DNA of 64,000 nucleotides, from contig CAJTKM010000006.1 of assembly GCA_910576545.1 (NCBI GenBank), positions 62,001 through 126,000 on the forward strand, in the 5' to 3' direction. The first letter of the stretch is position 1. Each line of letters starts with the position of its first letter. This DNA is from Lachnospiraceae bacterium (GTDB lineage Bacteria > Bacillota > Clostridia > Lachnospirales > Anaerotignaceae). The notes under the pieces are model-generated. The model was given only the letters and a program-made list of their open reading frames with translations, made no database searches and was not told where the DNA came from. The position numbers were made by a program, and so were the translations under genes. Below are positions 54,809-62,057 of the stretch, in pieces.

Positions 54809-55483
54809 ATGACATTTCAGGATATTTTTAAGAGCGGTTTTCTGGACAGTTTCCAGAGTTTTTCTTTGGCAGATATTGTGATTTCCCTTGCAGCGGCGTT
54901 TTTTATCGGACTTTTTATATTTTATGTTTACCAGAAGACATACAGCGGCGTGCTGTACAGCCGAAGCTTTAACGTTTCCCTTGTGGCAATACTACTTGTG
55001 ACAACGCTTGTCATCTGCGGTGTGACGAGCAACGTTGTGCTTTCACTGGGCATGGTCGGCGCGCTTTCCATTGTGCGGTTTCGCACTGCCGTAAAAGACC
55101 CGATGGATTTGGTGTTCCTGTTCTGGGCGATTGCGGAGGGCATACTTTGCGGTGCGGCGCTGCTGCCGCTGGCGTTGCTGGGCTGTCCGGTTATCGGTGT
55201 ATTCCTGCTGGTCTTTGCGAACCGCCAGCAGAAGGACAACCCGTATCTGATTATCATCCGGCTTGAGGACATGGAACGTGAAGGGGAAATTGCGGCGTTT
55301 TTGCGGAAACAGGTGAAAAAAATGCTTCTGAAATCCAAAACGGTAACAGGCGGCGCGGGAACAGAACTGATTTATGAAATTCGTCCGGTGGACGGCGACA
55401 GCCGTTTTGTCAATACCATCAGCAAAATGGAAGGCGTGGAATCTGCTGTGATGGTAAGTTATGACGGCAATTATGCAGCCTGA
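54809..55483 (+). CDS. DUF4956 membrane protein
   Basis: A 224-aa protein with four hydrophobic segments in its first 145 residues and a cytoplasmic C-terminal domain of about 80 residues. The strongly conserved loop SLGMVGALSIVRFRTAVKDPMDLVFLFWAI near residue 75 is diagnostic of DUF4956 (PF16316). No biochemical role is known. Its constant partner is the VTC protein encoded 34 bp upstream, so membrane anchoring or transport linked to polyphosphate is a reasonable guess. The cotH gene follows by 15 bp. Confidence 0.88.
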   Translation: MTFQDIFKSGFLDSFQSFSLADIVISLAAAFFIGLFIFYVYQKTYSGVLYSRSFNVSLVAILLVTTLVICGVTSNVVLSLGMVGALSIVRFRTAVKDPMDLVFLFWAIAEGILCGAALLPLALLGCPVIGVFLLVFANRQQKDNPYLIIIRLEDMEREGEIAAFLRKQVKKMLLKSKTVTGGAGTELIYEIRPVDGDSRFVNTISKMEGVESAVMVSYDGNYAA

Positions 55484-55498
55484 GAAAAGGGTGATACT

Positions 55499-57304
55499 AT
55501 GGGAAAACTGCGCGAATACAGGGCGGTGGTGCTATCAGGGCTTGCGGTAACGGCAGTTCTGGCGGCTGTATATTTCTGGGCATGGAAAACGGAGGAAACG
55601 GACAGCCGCTTTGCTTACGCAGAGCACCTCTTTCGGGAGGGCGCTGTGAACGAAATCGATATACAGATTGCGGAGGAGGACTGGCAGAATATACTGGAAA
55701 ATCCGCTTGCAGAGGAATACCACCACGCTAATGTGGTGATTAACGGCGAAACGGCAGGAAATGTGGCAATACGCACAAAGGGCAACACCAGCCTGACGTT
55801 TGTAGCTTCTTCCGATTCCGACCGTTACAGCTTCAAGCTGGATTTTGATTATTATGAAGACGGCGGAAATTATTACGGGCTGAAAAAACTGAATCTGAAT
55901 AACAACTACAGCGACAGCAGCAGTATGCGGGAATATCTTTCTTACAAAATACTGGACGCGATGGGTGTGCCTGTGCCGGGCTGCGGCTATACGCATGTTA
56001 CAGTAAACGGCGAGGAATGGGGGTTGTATCTGGCTGTGGAGGCAATTGACGAAGTGTTTTTGGAAACGCGCTTTTCAGATGCGTCTGGTGACCTTTATAA
56101 ACCGGAAGGAATGGGCGGCACAGGAGCTGACCTCGTTTACCGCGGGGACGATATTTCCCTTTATACGGGGCTGAATCCGAAAACAAATGAAAACGGTGAC
56201 GGGAGTGCAGTTCTTGCGCTGATGCACGCACTGGAAAGCGGGGAAGGCCTGGAGGAAACGCTTGACGTAGACGAGGCCCTGCGGTATCTTGCGGTGAATA
56301 CGGCTCTGGCGAATTTCGACAGCTATCTGGGCGGCACAACACACAACTTTTACCTGTATGAGCAGGATGGGGTATTTTCTATACTGCCTTGGGATTACAA
56401 CCTTTCTTTTGGCGGCTTCGGCGGCGGAAAGGTGGATATTTATGACCCTGTGAGCGGCATGGGAGGTCAGGGCGGCGGAAGATTTCCGGCGGAACAGGAC
56501 GGGAACAACGCACCGGAGGAAAAAGAGATCCCTGTGGAACGGGCTGAAGTTCCCGAAGGGGAAACTGCCGTTCCACCGGATATGGACAGCATGCCGAAAG
56601 GAATGGAATTTCCAACGGAGCGAAACGAAAACATGCCGGAGATGGGAATGTCCTTTGACAGCAACAGGCGGCGCATGGAAGCGCCGGAGGGTATGCCTGA
56701 TTTCAGCGGGACAGGAGAAAAGCCTCTGGTGACGACGCTTTTGGAAAACGAAGAATATCTTGAGGCATATGAGGGATATCTGCGGGAGCTGGCGGAGATT
56801 TACCTCAGCCGCGAATATCTGACAAAGCAGATAGAAAGCATACATGACCTGATTGCGCCGTATGTGAAGCAGGATGCAACTGCATTCTATACCTTTGAAG
56901 AATTTGAGCGCGCCAGCTCAACAGGCCCGGAAGATGAGTATTCGCTAGTGTACTTCGGGGTGAATATGGCGGAAAGCATACTGAACCAGCTGGCGGGCGG
57001 CGAGCCGACATTTGATACCAGCAGACTGAAAGGCGGCGGCTTCGGCGGCGGAAAGGGCGGCGGGGAGCGGCCGGAAGATGAAAACGGTATCCCTGCGTTT
57101 GGCGGCGGAGAAAAGCGGCCAGAGGATGGGGATAAAAAATCCGGCTTTCCTGGAATGCCTGACAGGGAAGGCAGAAAGCAGATAGATTTTCGGGAATATC
57201 TGCCAGAGATGGCTGTTTGCGGCGGTGTTTTCGCGGCAGGGCTGGTGTTTGCGCTGGCGTTCCGGCGGAAAAAAAGTCTGAAAGAACCGGAGAGTCGGGA
57301 ATAA
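55499..57304 (+). CDS. cotH: CotH family kinase-like protein
   Basis: A 601-aa protein with membrane segments at both ends (about 11-28 and 563-580). Between them lies a CotH kinase domain (PF08757): RTKGNTSLTF near 100, KKLNLNNNYSDSSSMREYL near 127, GLYLAVEAIDEVFLE near 177, YLGGTTHNFYLYEQ and ILPWDYNLSFGG near 295. CotH phosphorylates spore coat proteins in Bacillus; this membrane-bound form probably acts outside the cell. About residues 320-400 and 500-555 are Gly/Glu/Pro/Met-rich linkers with GGGFGGGKGGG. It closes the VTC-DUF4956-CotH cassette. Confidence 0.88.
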   Translation: MGKLREYRAVVLSGLAVTAVLAAVYFWAWKTEETDSRFAYAEHLFREGAVNEIDIQIAEEDWQNILENPLAEEYHHANVVINGETAGNVAIRTKGNTSLTFVASSDSDRYSFKLDFDYYEDGGNYYGLKKLNLNNNYSDSSSMREYLSYKILDAMGVPVPGCGYTHVTVNGEEWGLYLAVEAIDEVFLETRFSDASGDLYKPEGMGGTGADLVYRGDDISLYTGLNPKTNENGDGSAVLALMHALESGEGLEETLDVDEALRYLAVNTALANFDSYLGGTTHNFYLYEQDGVFSILPWDYNLSFGGFGGGKVDIYDPVSGMGGQGGGRFPAEQDGNNAPEEKEIPVERAEVPEGETAVPPDMDSMPKGMEFPTERNENMPEMGMSFDSNRRRMEAPEGMPDFSGTGEKPLVTTLLENEEYLEAYEGYLRELAEIYLSREYLTKQIESIHDLIAPYVKQDATAFYTFEEFERASSTGPEDEYSLVYFGVNMAESILNQLAGGEPTFDTSRLKGGGFGGGKGGGERPEDENGIPAFGGGEKRPEDGDKKSGFPGMPDREGRKQIDFREYLPEMAVCGGVFAAGLVFALAFRRKKSLKEPESRE

Positions 57305-57465
57305 GAAACTATCCGTAAATTATCTGCGTACATCCTGCTTCATCTTTTCCGGCAGCCTTTGTCGCTTTTCCCTGCCGCACCACCCGGTACGCCTGCAAAA
57401 AAGCTCCCTGCCTGCCGGAAAATCTGACTGTGCAATCTGCATGTATCTTATTTACGGATAAGTTC
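57305..57465. repeat. ~160-bp terminal-inverted-repeat element, copy 2
   Basis: Inverted copy of the element at 6631-6782, starting directly after the cotH stop codon. Terminal repeats read AAACTATCCGTAAAT and, on the other strand, GAACTTATCCGTAAAT. It carries an extra ACATGCAGAT-type 10-bp partial duplication near its right end. It could act as the 3' structure of the cotH transcript. Confidence 0.8.
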
Positions 57466-57579
57466 TAACAAAGGGATTTTGTAAGGATATTATATCCGGC
57501 GGCAAATGCCTGTATGGCTTTGGATGATTTCGCAGACAGGTTTTCGCTTGTGAACAAAGCTGCGGAAAGATGGAAATAG
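57466..57579. other. short intergenic region
   Basis: Between the repeat and the MBL gene terminator. No gene or signal recognised. Confidence 0.4.
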
Positions 57580-57616
57580 AAAGAAAATGGAGGGCAGCCT
57601 GACAGGGACTACCCTC
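57580..57616 (-). terminator. terminator of the MBL gene
   Basis: GAGGGCAG (57590-57597) pairs with CTACCCTC (57609-57616); read on the minus strand it is followed by a T-rich tail. Confidence 0.65.
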
Positions 57617-57627
57617 TTTGCATGGGC

Positions 57628-58533
57628 CTACCGTTTTCTCCGATACCTCAAATATCCGTTTTCATACCATGCTTCTATCCGTCCTATTTCCTCCAGATAC
57701 TGCACAAAGGGCGTTATCATAACGCAGATATCCGAAAAATCAAATCTTGTACGAATATGGATATGCATATCCATGATTACGGCGGCGGCAATATCATCAA
57801 AGCTCATGCCGTCCTGCACACAGGATGCGACAGCTTCCGCGCGTTTGATATAATGTGAAATATTTTGTTCCGCGATTTCCCGCAAGTCATCCAGCACGCC
57901 TTTATGCGAAAGGATATAACGGTCGCAACGAAGGGCTGCCAGCTTTCTTTTTGTGCGGAAATCAACAGCGATATTTTCGGCATAGGGCAGCTTGGAGTGG
58001 CGGAGTACCTGTTCGGTCATAATTGCGTCGCCAATCATTGCGACATTATCCTCTGTGAGAATGGCAATGTGCGAACGGCTGTGCCCTGGCGTATGCAGAA
58101 TACCGAATTTTCTGCCGCAGATTTCAAGCTCTGTTTCCCCTTCCGGAATATAATCCGTTGGCAGGGCCTCCATGCGCGCAAGCAGGGGGCGCATCTCCTG
58201 AAATGCCATGCGTGACCACATAAACCGAAGGTTATCAATGTTCTTGCTGGTATAGGCTTCGGAACCATACATATAGATTTGGCAGCCATATTTTTCGCGC
58301 AGTGCTCTGTTGTTGCCGATGTGGTCCCAATGCCCATGCGTTGCGATGACCGCTTTTACGCCCAGCCCTTCTGCGTCTAATGTGTTTAATATAAATTCAG
58401 ATTCGTCCGGCTGGAACGCGCTGCCGGAGTCCAGCAGCACAGCGTCCCGTTCATTCAAACGGTAAACCCCAATCATTGTCGTTTTTGTATCAATACACCA
58501 TGTATTCCCTTTTACACAGAAAAAATTTCCCAA
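57628..58533 (-). CDS. MBL fold metallo-hydrolase
   Basis: A 301-aa metallo-beta-lactamase-fold hydrolase. The metal motif THGHWDH lies near residues 62-68, further ligands in HTPGHSRSH near 152 and GDAI near 170. About the last 100 residues form a helical C-terminal extension, seen in SoxH-like or quinone-related hydrolases; the substrate is unknown. The start is TTG 58533, eight bases after AAGGAGG. A perfect palindrome 30 bp upstream may be its operator. It is divergent from hom. Confidence 0.85.
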   Translation of the reverse strand: MGNFFCVKGNTWCIDTKTTMIGVYRLNERDAVLLDSGSAFQPDESEFILNTLDAEGLGVKAVIATHGHWDHIGNNRALREKYGCQIYMYGSEAYTSKNIDNLRFMWSRMAFQEMRPLLARMEALPTDYIPEGETELEICGRKFGILHTPGHSRSHIAILTEDNVAMIGDAIMTEQVLRHSKLPYAENIAVDFRTKRKLAALRCDRYILSHKGVLDDLREIAEQNISHYIKRAEAVASCVQDGMSFDDIAAAVIMDMHIHIRTRFDFSDICVMITPFVQYLEEIGRIEAWYENGYLRYRRKR

Positions 58534-58561
58534 CGCTTTATCCTCCTTGTTTGCCTGCGAC

Positions 58562-58579
58562 TGACAAGGTGCCTTGTCA
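58562..58579. promoter_or_regulatory. palindromic operator candidate
   Basis: TGACAAGG-TG-CCTTGTCA, perfect 8-bp arms, between the divergent MBL and hom genes and 29 bp from the MBL start codon. It fits a dimeric repressor site; the regulator is unknown. Confidence 0.55.
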
Positions 58580-58757
58580 ATGGAAGAAACGATTCCAATA
58601 TATAGAATCATACAGTTTTTTTTCATATTTTCAAGTTGTTTTTGCAAAAAGCTGTTATCGGCATATTATTTTTGTGTGCAGAATGATGAGAATGACGCTG
58701 GGGAATGTTTTGTTTTTTACACATGGAAAAATGTTTTCGAAAAAAGGACAAAAAGTG

Positions 58758-58785
58758 TTGACAAGCGGCAGTTTCGTGTTAAAAT
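58758..58785 (+). promoter_or_regulatory. hom promoter
   Basis: TTGACA at 58758-58763, a 16-bp spacer and TAAAAT at 58780-58785, 50 bp before the start codon. Confidence 0.7.
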
Positions 58786-58834
58786 TTTAATATCACACTT
58801 GGAACAGGACTTTCTAAAAGATGGAGGAATTACA

Positions 58835-60130
58835 ATGGAGCAGATTGTCAGAAAAATCGCACTGCTGGGTATGGGTACAGTTGGCAGCGGCGTATATCAG
58901 ATTATTGAGCAGCAGAAGGCGGAAATGCCGGACAAGATTGGCGCGGAACTTGAAATTGCAAAGGTTTTGGTACGGAACAAGGCAAAATACGCGGACAGAA
59001 TACCGGCGGAAAAGCTGACAGACGACTGGCAGAGCATTCTTGCGGACGAAAGCATTGATATTGTGGTAGAAGTAATGGGCGGCATCGAGCCTGCGTTTAC
59101 ATATATCCGCGAAGCGTTGACGAAGGGCAAGCACGTTGTAACGGCGAATAAGGACTTGATGGCAGTGCATGGGCATGTACTGCTGGAGGAGGCAAAGGCG
59201 CATGGCTGTGACCTGCTGTTTGAAGCCGCAGTTGCTGGGGGTATCCCCATAATCCGACCACTGAAGCAGTGCCTTGCCGGAAATAATATCACTGAGGTTA
59301 TGGGCATTATCAATGGCACAACGAATTTTATTCTGACAAAAATGACAGAGGAAGGTATGGAGTTTTCCGATGCGCTGGCACTGGCAACAGAACTGGGCTA
59401 TGCCGAAGCTGACCCTACGGCGGACATAGAAGGACATGACGCGGGGCGCAAGCTGGCGATACTGGCGTCCATCGCGTTCCATACGCCGGTGACGTTTCAG
59501 GATGTTTATACCGAGGGTATTTCCCAAATCACATCGAAGGATATTCGCTACGCACATGAGCTGGGCTGTGAAATCAAGCTGCTGGGCATCGCAAAGCAGG
59601 CAGAGGACGGTATTGAGGTGCGTGTGCATCCGACAATGATTCCCCAGAATCACCCGCTTGCGAAAATCAATGACTCATTCAATGCTGTTTTTGTACATGG
59701 TGATGCCGTGGACGACGCAATGTTCTATGGACGCGGAGCAGGCTCCCTGCCGACAGGCAGTGCGGTTGTGGGCGACATTATGGACGCGGCGCGGAATATG
59801 CTGTATCACTGTAATGGGCGGATTGGGTGCAGCTGCTACAAGAATATTCCCATAAAGGATATGAAGGAAACGAAAAGCAGTTATTATGTCCGCATGATGC
59901 TGGAGGACCGCGCGGGTACACTGGCGGCTCTGGCGGGGCTGTTCGGCAGCAATAATGTCAGCATCTCCAAGCTGCTGCAAAAAGCGAAGCATGGCGATAC
60001 GGCGGAAGTGGTTATTGTAACATATGATGTTGCAGAAAATAAATTTATGGATTCCATGACGGTGATTCGGAGCATGTCAATGGTGAAGGAAATTTCATCT
60101 ATCATTCGCGTGTACCAGCCGGAAGAATAA
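58835..60130 (+). CDS. hom: homoserine dehydrogenase
   Basis: Hom, 431 aa, reduces aspartate semialdehyde to homoserine, feeding threonine and methionine synthesis. The NAD(P) loop GMGTVGSG is near residues 12-19; the catalytic area AAVAGGIPIIRPL near 132 and LGYAEADPTADIEGHDAGRK near 190 are present. A C-terminal ACT domain (SYYVRMMLEDRAGTLAALAGLF, from about 350) gives threonine feedback. GGAGG precedes ATG 58835. It works with thrB and lysC at 31-33 kb but is a separate unit. Confidence 0.96.
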   Translation: MEQIVRKIALLGMGTVGSGVYQIIEQQKAEMPDKIGAELEIAKVLVRNKAKYADRIPAEKLTDDWQSILADESIDIVVEVMGGIEPAFTYIREALTKGKHVVTANKDLMAVHGHVLLEEAKAHGCDLLFEAAVAGGIPIIRPLKQCLAGNNITEVMGIINGTTNFILTKMTEEGMEFSDALALATELGYAEADPTADIEGHDAGRKLAILASIAFHTPVTFQDVYTEGISQITSKDIRYAHELGCEIKLLGIAKQAEDGIEVRVHPTMIPQNHPLAKINDSFNAVFVHGDAVDDAMFYGRGAGSLPTGSAVVGDIMDAARNMLYHCNGRIGCSCYKNIPIKDMKETKSSYYVRMMLEDRAGTLAALAGLFGSNNVSISKLLQKAKHGDTAEVVIVTYDVAENKFMDSMTVIRSMSMVKEISSIIRVYQPEE

Positions 60131-60192
60131 CGAAAAGAGAGGCTTTTTTGAACTGTCCGCAGAAAATGACAGATTTGCTTTGCAAAAAGGGA

Positions 60193-60221
60193 TTGTTTTT
60201 TTCTCCAGGATATGGTATACT
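60193..60221 (+). promoter_or_regulatory. promoter of a candidate small RNA
   Basis: TTGTTT at 60193-60198, a 17-bp spacer and TATACT at 60216-60221 with TGG extension. No ORF follows before a terminator at 60339. Confidence 0.5.
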
Positions 60222-60227
60222 GCACTG

Positions 60228-60339
60228 TAATTTGAACATGGTATTGATGCGCGCGCTCCTTTTTAACCATGCGGGGGCAGCGCGATACCAATACATTTTA
60301 TGAAGCTATGATACATCCCCGTGTGCATAGCTTCTTTTT
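60228..60339 (+). ncRNA. candidate structured small RNA
   Basis: About 112 nt from the predicted start to an intrinsic terminator. TGGTAT (60239-60244) pairs with ATACCA (60285-60290); CGCGC (60250-60254) with GCGCG (60280-60284) and GCTCC with GGGGGC extend the same stem. The terminator stem is GAAGCTATG (60302-60310) with CATAGCTTC (60326-60334) plus TTTTT. I recognise no known RNA family. It could also be only a hom 3' region; the internal promoter argues otherwise. Confidence 0.5.
60302..60339 (+). terminator. intrinsic terminator
   Basis: A perfect 9-bp stem with 15-nt loop followed by TTTTTG. It ends the small RNA unit and would also stop hom read-through. Confidence 0.85.
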
Positions 60340-60388
60340 GTTCCCGTTTCCGGCGGAGCTTTCCCTGCCGTTTATTATTGGGAAAAGG

Positions 60389-60961
60389 TCAGGGGGAAGC
60401 TGTGATGAAAAAGCGCCAAATCTGGAACAGTATCAGGAATAGCAGACCGAGAATGGCAATTAAAATGCCGTTTCCCCGTACATATTGCAGATTTTCCGCT
60501 TTCATTGCCCTGCGTGCGCCGATTAAGAAATCCAGGCTTTCCAAAAGGTATAACAGAGGCAAAGTGAAAAACAGAATCAGCAGAAACGGCCACATGCTGT
60601 CAGACAGTCTGCCGAACCATACCAAAACGCAAAAAATGAAAAGCAGATACCAGTCGAAATAAAAAAGTATCCCCCAGATACACATTTTTCCGCGGTTTTC
60701 TGGGGAGACCCGATAGTATTTCTCGGGAATGCCCTTTGGCTGTGCGCGCCCCCAGTGAAAGGTCTCGCCACTAATCAGGAACTTTTGAAGGCGGGCGCTT
60801 TTGATGGGCAGATAAAATTTTTTAGTCAGACGGAAGGGAAACCATGCTGAAAAGAACCGTCCGCATACAAAGCCCAGAAAAGGTACGCCGATACCGGCAC
60901 AGAATACCACTAAAATTTTTTCTGATATATTCATATCTGCGCCTAAACTTAAAAGACTCAT
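60389..60961 (-). CDS. hypothetical membrane protein
   Basis: A 190-aa protein with three or four hydrophobic segments (about residues 12-35, 95-115, 120-140 and 165-183) and a basic cytoplasmic stretch KSARLQKFLISGE. I recognise no family. I chose ATG 60961 after AAAGGCGG; an ATG at 60982 is also possible. It overlaps the end of a VanZ-like remnant reading in another frame upstream. Confidence 0.5.
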   Translation of the reverse strand: MSLLSLGADMNISEKILVVFCAGIGVPFLGFVCGRFFSAWFPFRLTKKFYLPIKSARLQKFLISGETFHWGRAQPKGIPEKYYRVSPENRGKMCIWGILFYFDWYLLFIFCVLVWFGRLSDSMWPFLLILFFTLPLLYLLESLDFLIGARRAMKAENLQYVRGNGILIAILGLLFLILFQIWRFFITASP

Positions 60962-61163
60962 GTTCTGTTTTCCGCCTTTCATCTTCCATATCCCGGTTTA
61001 CGGAACCTTCCGCACCGGACCCCGCAAAAGGAACAACGTTCAGCTTTGCCGCAGGCATTTGCAGTGCCGAAAGGGAAACCTGCATTTTGAATAGTATAAT
61101 CCATGTGAGCAGGGCAATGCAAACGGCAAAAAGGAATAGGGTAAAACTACGTTGGGTTTTCAT
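60822..61163 (-). pseudogene. VanZ-like protein, truncated
   Basis: The first 60 of 113 residues look like the start of a VanZ-family membrane protein: one helix (FLFAVCIALLTWIILFKMQ) then LNVVPFAGSG, the usual NLxPF motif. After about residue 60 the sequence turns hydrophilic, unlike VanZ, which needs several more helices. The region also carries the start of the next gene. AAAGGAT precedes the ATG. Probably a 3'-truncated gene. Confidence 0.4.
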
Positions 61164-61277
61164 AAAAACAGATCCTTTCTTTTTCAGCTTACCAGAGTAT
61201 TTTTAAGAAAAAAGAAGGATGTGTATTAAGATTTTTTATTTGTTGATTGTATTTGAAAAATCAGGTTATGCGCAGTA

Positions 61278-61643
61278 TTATTTTGCAATGGCTTCTCCGG
61301 CGAACACGGCGGCTGTTCCAACGGCCATACTCAGTACGGCATAGACGATTGCGGTTTTGACGTTTCCGCTTTTCAGGAGATTTTCCGTTTCCAGTGCAAA
61401 AGAGGAAAATGTCGTAAAGCCGCCGCAGATTCCGACTTTGCAGAACAAAAGCAGTCTGGGACTGGGCGGATCGTTTTTGAGTGCGAGGGTGGCGATTACG
61501 CCAATTGCAAAGGAGCCGGTAATGTTGATTAAAAAAGTTTTTATTGGAAATGGACAGCTTTCACTGACCGGAATCAGCCCGATCAGATAGCGGCAGACTG
61601 CGCCGATAAATCCGCCGATGCCAACAATGATACATTCTGTCAT
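61278..61643 (-). CDS. crcB: fluoride channel CrcB (Fluc)
   Basis: A 121-aa four-helix membrane protein that exports fluoride as an antiparallel dimer. Motifs: GGFIGAVCRYLIG at the start, FLINITGSFAIG (the conserved Asn) and GGFTTFSSFALE (the phenylalanine track) near residue 73-84. Only one copy is present, so it would form homodimers; many Firmicutes carry a pair. I saw no fluoride riboswitch upstream. Confidence 0.93.
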   Translation of the reverse strand: MTECIIVGIGGFIGAVCRYLIGLIPVSESCPFPIKTFLINITGSFAIGVIATLALKNDPPSPRLLLFCKVGICGGFTTFSSFALETENLLKSGNVKTAIVYAVLSMAVGTAAVFAGEAIAK

Positions 61644-62057
61644 ACTGTGTCTCCTTATTTTTTGCTGTACTGTACCGGCAGGCCGCTACCGGATATGTTT
61701 CAGCTTCGTGATACTTTTGCCGATAAATTTTTGCGTGTCATTCCGCATATCTTAGGGATATCCCTGCGGCTTCGGCAGATTTTTTGGCGGTCTGTGGTGC
61801 AGTTTATATGCGGTTTGTGTTTTTCTGGAGCCGAACGCACTGTTTATCCAAAGTATTATATCATCACCTGAAAAATGCGTTTTGCAATCAAAGCTCTGTT
61901 TATTTTAGCATGGTATACTGCTTTGCGGCAAGGCTTTGGGGCGAAAAGTGCGCAGGCTCTTTCTTTTCTGCGGCTTGACGGGAACAAGTGGAAATGCTAT
62001 ACTCAAAAAAAATATGGATACTACACAATATTTTCCAAAGAAACAGAGGGAAAAATA
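61644..62057. other. divergent intergenic region before the adenylation gene
   Basis: The 414-bp gap holds GTACTGTACCGGCAGGCCGCTACCGG near its left end, a possible scrap of the repeat hairpin, and the plus-strand promoter at 61975-62003. No gene recognised. Confidence 0.4.
61975..62003 (+). promoter_or_regulatory. promoter of the adenylation enzyme operon
   Basis: TTGACG at 61975-61980, a 17-bp spacer and TATACT at 61998-62003 with a TGC extension. The start codon is at 62058. Confidence 0.7.

Noticed and set aside
61644-61870. Fluoride riboswitch upstream of crcB
   Set aside because: The conserved GATGG...CGCC core was not found on the minus strand.
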